NCBI GenBank assembly: GCA_020056895.1
Contig: JAGVGV010000338.1
Coordinates: 1-12,816 of the forward strand
Source: Deltaproteobacteria bacterium
Lineage (GTDB): Bacteria; Desulfobacterota; Desulfarculia; Adiutricales; JAGVGV01
Reading direction: 5' to 3'
DNA length: 12,816 nucleotides
Shown here one piece after another: positions 7,185 to 12,816 of this stretch. How positions within the stretch are numbered: the first letter of the stretch is position 1; each line of letters opens with the position of its first letter. The notes under the pieces were generated by a model. That model was not told the DNA's origin. It worked only from the letters and a program-made list of their open reading frames with translations, and searched no databases. The position numbers and the translations under genes were made by a program.

Positions 7185-8384
7185 CTATCCGCACGGTTCC
7201 TTTTCGGTGACTCCAGGGGATGGTTCGAAGACGGCTACCTGGTTCCGGCCTCGATTTTTGGCCAGATACAAGGCTTGGTCCGCCGCCTGGACCAAGCCGG
7301 CGGGGTCCGGATTTTTTTCCGGGATCCGGCAGGCCAGCCCCAGGCTGACCGTCAAGCGGTCGCCCGCCCCCGATCCCGTGTGGGGGATGTTCAGGTTTTC
7401 CACTGTACCGCGGATGTCTTCGGCTACTTTTTGGGCTCCAATCGCATCCGTACCCGGCATCAGGACCACGAACTCCTCGCCGCCGTACCGGGCCACGGTA
7501 TCGGTGACCCGTTCCGCCCGGGCCTGAACCGCCTGGGCCACCTGGATCAAAGCCCGGTCGCCGGCCTGGTGGCCGAATGTATCGTTGAATTCTTTGAACA
7601 GGTCCACATCCAAAAGGATGATGGAGACCGGCTTGTGGTTCCTGGACGCCCGCCGCCATTCATCACCCAATTGCTCATCGAATGCCCGGCGGTTGTACAC
7701 CCCCGTCAAGCCGTCCCGCCGGGACAAGCGCCCAAGCTCGGCCATGGCCGTTTCCAGGGAACCCGCCGTACGCCTCAGTTTCCTGGCCAGCGGGCGGAAA
7801 ATGAACAGGATTTCCAGCCCCAATACGACCAGGATCAGGGTCATGACTCCCAGTTCAAAAAAACGGAACCGCCTTAGCCGCTGTTCGGCTTCCAACGTAT
7901 ACTGATCCACGATCCGGTCCATGACCGCGACAAAGGATTCGGTCAGGTCCAAAACCTCCGTCATGTTGTTGGGTTGTGGGGCGGCGCGAGTCATCGAGCA
8001 AAAAGCGATGCCTTCGGCCAGGCGATCCCGGAGCCGGGCGCGGATCGGGTCCAGTTCCGCGAACAGTCGGGCGGTCCCGGAGCCGCGAAGCCCGCCCAAT
8101 CCCAGTTTGGGGTCCCCTTGGACAAGGCCTTGATGAACCAAATCCCATTGAGCCAGGTTTTCCTTCAAGCGGGCGACCAACCGGGCTCGCTCTCCCTCGT
8201 CGGATAGAGCCGGAAAAGCCAATAGGTCTTTGGTCATGGACAGGGTAAGCATGCGCTGGCGTCCGGCCAGGTTGATGGTCCGGGCCTCGTCCTCCCGTTG
8301 ATGGAGGGTCTGTTGGATGGACGCCTGCACCAAAACAGTCAAAAAAGCCAAAAAACCCAAGGCGAGAAGGTAACGGACGGTCAA
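7185..8384 (-). CDS. Membrane diguanylate cyclase with PilJ-like sensor region
   Basis: Makes the second messenger cyclic di-GMP from two GTP. Numbering from the TTG at 8384 gives 399 residues: membrane helix 1 at about 5-20, a periplasmic region opening with INLAGRQRML at 37-46 (resembling the motif of PilJ-type and nitrate-sensor domains), membrane helix 2 at about 176-196, then a GGDEF domain from DGLTG at 224-228. The active site is GGEEF at 301-305, with the metal-binding segment DVDLFKEFND at 259-268. An intact inhibitory site RxxD (R292-D295) stands five residues before it, so feedback inhibition is expected. The start is uncertain: TTG has no ribosome binding site, the frame stays open to 8510, and ATT at 8420 has GAAGGA six bases upstream (411 residues). 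The gene is convergent with the yggT operon. The sensed signal is unknown. Confidence 0.92.
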   Translation of the reverse strand: MTVRYLLALGFLAFLTVLVQASIQQTLHQREDEARTINLAGRQRMLTLSMTKDLLAFPALSDEGERARLVARLKENLAQWDLVHQGLVQGDPKLGLGGLRGSGTARLFAELDPIRARLRDRLAEGIAFCSMTRAAPQPNNMTEVLDLTESFVAVMDRIVDQYTLEAEQRLRRFRFFELGVMTLILVVLGLEILFIFRPLARKLRRTAGSLETAMAELGRLSRRDGLTGVYNRRAFDEQLGDEWRRASRNHKPVSIILLDVDLFKEFNDTFGHQAGDRALIQVAQAVQARAERVTDTVARYGGEEFVVLMPGTDAIGAQKVAEDIRGTVENLNIPHTGSGAGDRLTVSLGLACRIPEKNPDPAGLVQAADQALYLAKNRGRNQVAVFEPSPGVTEKEPCG

Positions 8385-8539
8385 GGACCGGGGAAACGGG
8401 TGAAGGCCGGTCCTGGGAATGCCTTTTCCTTCGATTGGGGGATCAGGAGTGGTTTGGGGTTTTATGGTGAATAGGCGCCGGAACGGAAGACTCCTTTCGG
8501 GAAGCTTGGTTCATCTGAGAAATATCGACCCTATTTACC

Positions 8540-8545
8540 ATTATA
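8540..8545 (-). promoter_or_regulatory. Candidate -10 box for the cyclase gene
   Basis: Reading leftward, 8545-8540 spells a perfect TATAAT about 120-155 bases upstream of the possible cyclase starts. No good -35 box stands 16-18 bases further upstream (17-base spacing gives TATACG), so it may need an activator or a different sigma factor. A weaker 23-codon frame (8514 to 8443, leftward) would begin shortly after the predicted transcription start. Confidence 0.4.
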
Positions 8546-8597
8546 GGCCAAAAGGATGATTCCGTATAGGCGGCGAAGGGTTAATGGTCTTTTGCTC

Positions 8598-8647
8598 CGC
8601 CTCGGTTACCGGCCGCCGAGGCGACGCAGGACGGTTTGAAAAAACCG
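8598..8647. repeat. Two adjacent perfect hairpins
   Basis: CGCCTCGG (8598-8605) pairs with CCGAGGCG (8616-8623) around ten bases. Eight bases on, CGGTTT (8632-8637) pairs with AAACCG (8642-8647) around a GAAA tetraloop. The pattern of two stems, one with a GNRA loop, is suggestive of a folded RNA, but I could not match it to a known riboswitch consensus. Confidence 0.5.
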
Positions 8648-8666
8648 GGGATAAGCTTACCTCCCC
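8639..8666 (-). terminator. Leftward terminator-like structure without a gene behind it
   Basis: Read on the minus strand, GGGGA (8666-8662) pairs with TCCCC (8651-8647), followed after GG by six Ts (8644-8639). This is the layout of a weak intrinsic terminator. No minus-strand gene lies to its right; a TATACT at 8713-8708 could start a short transcript of about 60 bases. It may instead simply shield the cyclase gene from antisense transcription. Confidence 0.35.
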
Positions 8667-8698
8667 AAAAAAATGATAAATCAATCAAAAACAACAAT

Positions 8699-8708
8699 CG
8701 GTTACCAA
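8699..8708 (+). promoter_or_regulatory. CGGTTACCAA element, copy 2 (possible operator)
   Basis: Identical to the ten bases at 2822-2831 and again followed by an AT-rich patch and, 26 bases from its start, by a perfect TTGACA. The match can be extended to 12 of 13 bases. A shorter TCGGTTACC copy lies at 8602-8610. Confidence 0.35.
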
Positions 8709-8724
8709 GTATAAAGAAAAAAAT

Positions 8725-8754
8725 TTGACATGCCCCCGGGCCTCATGTCATACC
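8725..8754 (+). promoter_or_regulatory. Probable promoter of the rlpA-like gene
   Basis: A perfect TTGACA (8725-8730), an 18-base spacer and CATACC (8749-8754), which is a poor -10 box but is preceded by TG at 8746-8747 in the extended -10 position. The region just upstream is strongly A/T-rich and could serve as an UP element. The predicted start near 8761 leaves a leader of about 275 bases before ATG 9040. Confidence 0.55.
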
Positions 8755-8760
8755 TGATCG

Positions 8761-9039
8761 GTACCGGCGCCGCTTAACCGGCTCCATTGGAGAAGGCAGG
8801 CGGATCCCGACACGGTCGGCCGAAGGCTCCTCGTCCTGAGGAATCGGCCACGGCGGCAGGGTATCCCGTTTCCGGCGGGATGGATCGGCGGCGGACTCCG
8901 GGCCTAGAGGCCAAGGAATCCAAAGCGCGATCCGGTGATCTTTTTGGGGTGTTGCCACGCCCCCAAGGCCGGATGCGGATGCTCCAATCAGTCCAGGACT
9001 TCGTCCGCTATTCCACGACAGTTCTATTGGGTGGCGCGA
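8761..9039 (+). promoter_or_regulatory. Predicted structured 5' leader of the rlpA-like gene
   Basis: The predicted transcript leader contains a row of hairpins: GGCCGA/TCGGCC (8818-8823, 8844-8849) enclosing TCCTC/GAGGA (8828-8832, 8838-8842); ATCCCG/CGGGAT (8863-8868, 8876-8881); GGCC/GGCC (8901-8904, 8909-8912); a 4-bp GATC stem (8929-8940) followed directly by TTTTT; and GGGGTG/CGCCCC (8946-8951, 8958-8963). The GATC stem plus T-run resembles a weak attenuator. GC-rich DNA gives such stems by chance, so regulation is a hypothesis; no known riboswitch motif was recognised. Confidence 0.35.
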
Positions 9040-10197
9040 ATGGCTTCTCGGACCGTGCGGCGATGGACCATCTTCAATACCTGCCTGGCGCTGGCGCTGG
9101 CGGTCGCCTTGGGCGCGGCCACGCTGGGGTGCGATACGGGTCCGGCCGCCAATCCCAAGGTCAACATGGCCAATCCGTTGGACGGCAAGGCTAAAAAGAT
9201 CAAGCTGGACCATATGGATGCCGCCCTCCTTTCCGACCCATTCTCCCTGAAAATCAATCTCCACGATGGGCCGGGCACCCGCCTGGCGCCTGATACGCCG
9301 ACCGGTGACGGCCTCCAGGCCGCCACCCCGTTGAACCGGGCGCCGCCGGACCAAGGTGTTGGCCGCCTCCATGTTCTGCCCCCCTATGGGAGCGAAATTT
9401 CAGGCTCCCCGTCTTTTTCCGGCAAGTACTATATCGTCAAAGGTGAACGGTACGACCTTCTGGGCCGCGCGGATGGCTTCGTGGAAGAAGGCGAGGCCAC
9501 CTGGTACGGCCGTCGTTTTCAAGGGCGGAAGACATCCAATGGCGAACGGTACCGGATGACCGACCTGACCGCCGCCCATCGTACTCTGCCGTTCGGCTGC
9601 CGGGTCAAGGTGACCCATATGCGCAACGGAAAGTGGGTCGTGGTGAGGATCAATGATCGGGGGCCGTGGGTCGGCCGGAGCCGGATTATCGATCTGAGCC
9701 AGGCCGCGGCGAAGGCCCTGGATATGATCCGTGATGGTCGCGCACCGGTGCGGCTGGAAGCCCTGGGCGGCGAAAACCTGTTCGAAGGCCGGGTGGTCCA
9801 GGCCCTGGAAGGGGACCGGCTCCAGGTGGAATCCGGCCCCCGCCGATTTACCGTAACGCTGGACGGCGTGGATTGTCCCGAACCCGGCCAGCCCTTCGCC
9901 GAGGAAGCCCGCCAACTGGCCGCCCGCTTGGCCGCTTCCGGACCGGTGATCGTGGAACGCCGCCGAGCCAATGGGCCGGATGATTTTCAGGCCGTGGTCC
10001 ACCTGAATGGTTGCCGCACTCTGGGCCAGGAAATACTCCGGGCTGGGCTGGGCTGGCCAAGGACAAGGGAAGACGGCGTGGAAATGGAAAAAACCACCGC
10101 CGATCTCCACCAGGAAGCCCGGACCGCTAAACGGGGTCTTTGGCGGGATGGTTCCCCCGTTCCTCCCTGGGAATGGCGCCGCGCTCAGAATCCCTGA
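9040..10197 (+). CDS. RlpA-like lipoprotein fused to a degenerate staphylococcal-nuclease-like domain
   Basis: Lipoprotein of 385 residues from ATG 9040. A basic start and a hydrophobic stretch lead to ATLGC with lipid-attachment candidate Cys31. After a variable linker comes an RlpA double-psi beta-barrel: GEATWYG, TSNGE with Glu169, INDRGPW with Asp206 and RIIDLS with Asp218. Known RlpA proteins bind septal peptidoglycan lacking stem peptides, and some cleave it. From about residue 246 a staphylococcal-nuclease-like domain follows: GD with Asp259, GVDCPEP with Asp278 and Glu281, ending in RGLW and PWEWR. Spacing matches nuclease residues 21, 40 and 43 exactly, but the positions of Arg35 and Arg87 hold Thr273 and, less certainly, Gln317, so nuclease activity is doubtful. 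The start has only a weak ribosome binding site (GGGTGG); GTG 9031 is also possible. The gene has its own promoter and is convergent with the beta-CASP gene. Confidence 0.87.
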   Translation: MASRTVRRWTIFNTCLALALAVALGAATLGCDTGPAANPKVNMANPLDGKAKKIKLDHMDAALLSDPFSLKINLHDGPGTRLAPDTPTGDGLQAATPLNRAPPDQGVGRLHVLPPYGSEISGSPSFSGKYYIVKGERYDLLGRADGFVEEGEATWYGRRFQGRKTSNGERYRMTDLTAAHRTLPFGCRVKVTHMRNGKWVVVRINDRGPWVGRSRIIDLSQAAAKALDMIRDGRAPVRLEALGGENLFEGRVVQALEGDRLQVESGPRRFTVTLDGVDCPEPGQPFAEEARQLAARLAASGPVIVERRRANGPDDFQAVVHLNGCRTLGQEILRAGLGWPRTREDGVEMEKTTADLHQEARTAKRGLWRDGSPVPPWEWRRAQNP

Positions 10198-10341
10198 CCG
10201 ATTCCTCCCGATTTTTCTCAACACAAAAAAAATGTACCCATTCGGATCCTCCGCTGGTGAACCCGGCCGGGACAATCCTCTAAAATTCCTAAATTGGGAA
10301 CAATTGGGGGTCCGAATATCTGGTTTTTCTCGTTCTCGACG

Positions 10342-10393
10342 TATGCCCATCACCCTCCCGGACCTGGGAGAACCGGGAAGGGCGATGGGCGTA
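10342..10393. repeat. Long imperfect inverted repeat between convergent genes
   Basis: A stem of 19 base pairs (one G-T wobble) with one mismatch and one bulged A is formed by 10342-10361 and 10373-10393, around an 11-base loop. It ends three bases before the stop codon of the leftward nuclease gene. Neither strand shows a T-tract afterwards, so it is not a classical intrinsic terminator; it may block 3'-exonucleases or serve both genes. An alternative 5-bp hairpin (10355-10359 with 10366-10370) competes with the top of the stem. Confidence 0.65.
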
Positions 10394-10396
10394 TGC

Positions 10397-11980
10397 TCAG
10401 CGGGTGGTTCGTTCCACCTGGTCCAAAGCTTTTTCCAGTATGGCCAGGGAGGCCGAATCCATGTGGGCCAGGCCGGCCAGCATCCGTTCGTGAAAACGTT
10501 CCAGGCGGAGGGCCACGGCTTCGGTGCGAACGGCCAAAAGTTCACGCGGGATCGGCGCCGGCGCTTCCACTTCACCCACCGGCCCAAGTTGGATCACTTC
10601 CCGCCATTGAGGCACATTGAACTGGACCTTGGGGAACCGGGCCTGGGCCACTTGCTTAAAGGTCATGGCCCCGCTTTCTTCACCATGGATCAGGTTCACC
10701 TTCAGACCGGGGTGAGCCAAGGGGGTGAGCCACGCGAGCAGTTCGTTCTGGTCCGCGTGGGCCGAAAAGCCGCCGATGGTGTGGACCTTGGCTCGAACCA
10801 CCACCTCTTCCCGGAACAGTCTGACTCTTGTCCGGCCTTCCACCAGCTGGCGGCCCAGAGTTCCTTCGGCCTGGAAACCCACAATGACCACGTGGCAGTT
10901 GGTCTGCCAGAGATTGTGTTTAAGATGATGCTTCACCCGGCCCGCGCTGGCCATGCCGTTGCCGGCGATGATCACCGCCGGTCCCTTGTGATCGTTGATC
11001 TTGCGGCTGTCCTCGGTGGAAGGGGTAAACCGGAGACTGGGCAGATTGATGGGTGTGTGGCCGTTGTCCATCAGGGCCAAGGCTTCATCGTCATAAAGTT
11101 CCGGATGGCGCTGGAAGATTTGGGTGGCGCTGATGGCCAGGGGCGAATCGAGAAATACCGGCATATCCTGGGGGATGCGGTTTTCACGCCAAGCCCCGGC
11201 CAGGGTGTAAATGATCTCCTGAGTCCGCTCCACGGCAAAGGCGGGAATGATGACCTTGCCGCCATCGCGGTACGCGTCGTTGACCACCTGGATCAATTCT
11301 TCAATGCTGGCTTCGATACCCTTGTGAAGTCGGCCGCCGTACGTGGTTTCCATGAACAGGGTATCCACCTGAGGCAGCTCTTCCGGGTCCGGGATGATCA
11401 ATTGGCCCGGACGGCCCAGATCCCCGGAAAAACCCAACCGATGTTGGCTTGAATGGTTTGTCAATTCCAAATACAGGCTGCCCGCGCCCAGGATGTGGCC
11501 GGCGGTCACGTACCGGGCCCGAACGCCGTCCAGGGGTTCCACGATTTCGTCCATGGGCAGGGGGACCAGCAACCGGATGGCTTCTTCGGCGTCGGCGGTT
11601 TCGTACAGGGGTTCGATGACCGGCCGGTGCTGCCGCTTGTTCTTACGGGTTTGCCATTCGGCTTCCATTTCCTGGATGTGGGCCGAATCCAGCCACAGAA
11701 TTTTCAATAAATCGCAGGTTGCCTCGGTGGCCCAGACCGGGCCGGCATATCCCTGCCGGACCAGGCGGGGAACCAGCCCCGAATGGTCAATGTGGGCGTG
11801 GGTGATGAAAATGCCGGACAGTTCCTTCACCCGGTAATTGCGGGTGGTCTGGTTCCGTTGCTCAATCTGCTTGCCGCCCTGGAACATCCCGCAATCCACC
11901 AGAAAGCGGACATCATCGGTATCCACCAGATAACAGGAACCCGTTACCATACGGGTTGCGCCCAAACACGTTACACGCAT
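10397..11980 (-). CDS. Beta-CASP metallo-beta-lactamase ribonuclease
   Basis: RNA-processing nuclease of 527 residues in the metallo-beta-lactamase/beta-CASP family (YSH1/CPSF73-like bacterial group). It uses two zinc ions to cut RNA in the cytoplasm. The zinc-binding motif is THAHIDHSG with His61, His63, Asp65 and His66; then AGHILGA with His162, FSGDLG with Asp187, the beta-CASP motif TTYGGRLH, GNGMASAGR, and FSAHADQNE with His408. All key residues are present. I start at ATG 11980, which has GAAAGGA nine bases upstream; the in-frame TTG at 12004 precedes that site and would add eight residues lacking conservation. Bacterial relatives act as endonuclease and sometimes exonuclease. The gene has its own promoter, is divergent from the channel gene, and runs into a long inverted repeat at its 3' end. 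Confidence 0.93.
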   Translation of the reverse strand: MRVTCLGATRMVTGSCYLVDTDDVRFLVDCGMFQGGKQIEQRNQTTRNYRVKELSGIFITHAHIDHSGLVPRLVRQGYAGPVWATEATCDLLKILWLDSAHIQEMEAEWQTRKNKRQHRPVIEPLYETADAEEAIRLLVPLPMDEIVEPLDGVRARYVTAGHILGAGSLYLELTNHSSQHRLGFSGDLGRPGQLIIPDPEELPQVDTLFMETTYGGRLHKGIEASIEELIQVVNDAYRDGGKVIIPAFAVERTQEIIYTLAGAWRENRIPQDMPVFLDSPLAISATQIFQRHPELYDDEALALMDNGHTPINLPSLRFTPSTEDSRKINDHKGPAVIIAGNGMASAGRVKHHLKHNLWQTNCHVVIVGFQAEGTLGRQLVEGRTRVRLFREEVVVRAKVHTIGGFSAHADQNELLAWLTPLAHPGLKVNLIHGEESGAMTFKQVAQARFPKVQFNVPQWREVIQLGPVGEVEAPAPIPRELLAVRTEAVALRLERFHERMLAGLAHMDSASLAILEKALDQVERTTR

Positions 11981-12061
11981 CGGTTTCGATCCTTTCCACC
12001 CCAAGGGGCCGTGCGTCGGAGATCGTCCGGATCCCCCATGCCACCATCGCCGTGAACTTCA

Positions 12062-12090
12062 ATAATAGCCTGGAAAACGAGGAATTACAA
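12062..12090 (-). promoter_or_regulatory. Promoter of the beta-CASP nuclease gene
   Basis: Reading leftward, TTGTAA (12090-12085, four of six -35 bases), a 17-base spacer and TATTAT (12067-12062, five of six -10 bases). The start site would fall near 12055, about 75 bases before ATG 11980. Confidence 0.6.
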
Positions 12091-12114
12091 GGGGAATCAA
12101 GGGAATAAACAGCC

Positions 12115-12144
12115 TTGCCGTCCGCTTGCGGTTTGGGGTAGGAT
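12115..12144 (+). promoter_or_regulatory. Candidate promoter of the MscS-family gene
   Basis: TTGCCG (12115-12120), an 18-base spacer and TAGGAT (12139-12144), each matching four of six consensus bases, about 60 bases before the gene. It lies back to back with the promoter of the divergent nuclease gene, so the two could influence each other. Confidence 0.4.
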
Positions 12145-12205
12145 GCCTTTGGGGCCAAGAAAACCGGTACGCTCCAAAGTTCCCGATTCGTTTTTTTGAA
12201 GAAAG

Positions 12206-12816
12206 ATGAACGATATGGTCAGAAAAATCATCCATCGACTCCGGATTGCGGGCCATCGAACCCGGCGGGCGGTCCCTCGATTCCTGGCGGTTCTGCTCCT
12301 GGTTTGGCTGTGTTCGGCTTCGGCCCTGGCCCAAACACCAGCGGCGGAAACGCCTCCAGCGGACTCGGCCCGGGCTGGAGTGACCGATGAAGAGCTGAAG
12401 GACCTGATCGCGACGCTGGAAAACGACACCCAGCGAGCGGCCTTTCTGGCCCGGTTAAAGGCTCTGGCCGCGCTTCGAGCCCAGGAGAAAAGCGAAACAC
12501 AGGCTCCGGAAGAGATCGGCGCCCGGATTATCGACCGGTTGTTCAATGCCGTGGACCACCTGGCGAGTCTGGTCGTGGGCCGGTTCCGGTTGATCGTGGA
12601 AAAGGCGCCCCGGATTCCCACGGTGCTTGGGCGTGCGGCGGACCGCCTGACCTCTCCGGCCGCCCGCCATCAGTTATGGATTCTTTTGGCCTGTTTTTTC
12701 GGAGCCGCGTTGTTGTCGCTGATTATCGGCCGGGGAGCGGCCCGGTTCCGACCCGCCGCGCCGACGGTCCCCACGAGGCTTCACCTGCGGCTGGGGCGGG
12801 GGTTGGCCGGCGCGAC
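12206..12816 (+). CDS. MscS-family mechanosensitive channel, N-terminal part (YbiO-like)
   Basis: The first 203 codons of a gene running off the window. A long basic start is followed by a hydrophobic core and ASALA-Q, a good signal-peptidase site after Ala42, so the next region is periplasmic. The segment DLIATLENDTQRAAFLARLKAL resembles the N-terminal periplasmic repeat of large MscS-type channels such as E. coli YbiO, and the first membrane helix (about residues 156-177) is preceded by a ...LTSPAARHQ... stretch also typical of them. The pore-forming MscS domain itself is not visible. Such channels release solutes on hypo-osmotic shock. Start choice lies between ATG 12206 and ATG 12215; the second has AGAAAG at better spacing. 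Confidence in the family is moderate because the conserved core is missing. Confidence 0.75.
   Translation, partial: MNDMVRKIIHRLRIAGHRTRRAVPRFLAVLLLVWLCSASALAQTPAAETPPADSARAGVTDEELKDLIATLENDTQRAAFLARLKALAALRAQEKSETQAPEEIGARIIDRLFNAVDHLASLVVGRFRLIVEKAPRIPTVLGRAADRLTSPAARHQLWILLACFFGAALLSLIIGRGAARFRPAAPTVPTRLHLRLGRGLAGA

Larger units (their letters stand above)
8385..9039. other. Long divergent intergenic region between the cyclase and rlpA-like genes
   Basis: About 650 bases without a convincing protein gene. From left to right it holds the cyclase leader and its TATAAT box (8540-8545), a perfect 8-bp hairpin (8598-8605 with 8616-8623), a 6-bp hairpin with GAAA tetraloop (8632-8647), a leftward terminator-like structure (8666-8639), a very AT-rich patch (8667-8724), the CGGTTACCAA element (8699-8708), a promoter (8725-8754) and a roughly 275-base GC-rich leader with several hairpins before ATG 9040. 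Open frames here (8464-8559, 8787-9194, leftward 8743-9372) lack ribosome binding sites and coding character. Confidence 0.6.

Noticed and set aside
7175..7205. Direct repeat GGTTCCTTTTC at 7175-7185 and 7195-7205
   Set aside because: Only eleven bases, two copies, across the end of the cyclase gene; most likely chance, with the first copy explained by the terminator.
8464..8559. A 31-codon frame beginning with ATG on the plus strand in the cyclase leader
   Set aside because: The nearest ribosome binding site (8445-8449) is 14 bases away, and the frame lies opposite the predicted cyclase leader. Not enough to call.
8598..8666. A cyclic di-GMP riboswitch near the cyclase gene, suggested by ACGCA, a GAAA tetraloop and neighbouring stems
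   Set aside because: The conserved core segments of the known class I aptamer (GGCAAACC, GGGACGCAAAGCC) are not present in order.
8752..8759. ACCTGATC, resembling part of a thiamine pyrophosphate riboswitch
   Set aside because: The partner CTGAGA segment and the rest of the conserved core are missing, and no thiamine gene follows.
8787..9194. A 135-codon frame in the rlpA leader, starting at TTG
   Set aside because: Overlaps the lipoprotein signal sequence of the real gene in another frame, with low-complexity Gly/Arg composition.
10007..11452. A 481-codon open frame on the plus strand opposite the beta-CASP nuclease gene
   Set aside because: The minus strand carries every catalytic motif of the nuclease; the plus-strand translation has no recognisable domain and begins inside the rlpA-like gene in another frame.

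Overview
This is a GC-rich stretch of bacterial chromosome, apparently somewhat above 60% GC by eye. Codon use is even throughout, with a strong preference for CGG (Arg) and GAA (Glu). The mix of genes (a roughly 600-residue acyl-CoA dehydrogenase beside a thiolase, a compact RNB-domain ribonuclease, yggT-yggU, a PilJ-like diguanylate cyclase, a bacterial beta-CASP nuclease) suggests a Desulfobacterota (former deltaproteobacterial) organism. That placement is inference from gene content, not from a marker gene. I see no tRNA, rRNA, CRISPR array, insertion sequence, phage gene or other sign of a mobile region.

Layout: (1) 1-2548, + strand, fatty-acid beta-oxidation: the 3' part of a thiolase, then a long acyl-CoA dehydrogenase, closed by a strong intrinsic terminator. 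(2) 2849-4909, +, an RNase II/R-family ribonuclease. Its furthest-upstream in-frame start codon is really the -35 box of its own promoter, so translation is placed at GTG 2915. (3) 4994-7149, +, an apparent four-gene operon: yggT, yggU (DUF167), a membrane-anchored HExxH metalloprotease, and an 87-residue uncharacterised protein overlapping the protease tail. (4) 7185-8384, - strand, a membrane diguanylate cyclase with a PilJ-like sensor region and a complete product-inhibition site; its start codon is doubtful. (5) 8385-9039, a long divergent intergenic region with promoters, several hairpins and a possible structured leader. (6) 9040-10197, +, a lipoprotein joining an RlpA barrel to a nuclease-like domain that has lost both catalytic arginines. 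(7) 10397-11980, -, a beta-CASP metallo-beta-lactamase ribonuclease, meeting the previous gene tail to tail across a long imperfect inverted repeat. (8) 12206 to the end, +, the N-terminal part of a YbiO-like MscS-family channel, divergent from the nuclease.

Most of this is ordinary housekeeping chromosome and I do not see a new multi-gene defence or mobile system. The items most worth a second look are: a ten-base element shared at nearly the same distance upstream of the RNase and rlpA promoters; the RlpA-degenerate nuclease fusion behind a long structured leader; the unresolved start of the cyclase; the overlapping metalloprotease/small-protein pair; and the inverted repeat with two competing folds between convergent genes.
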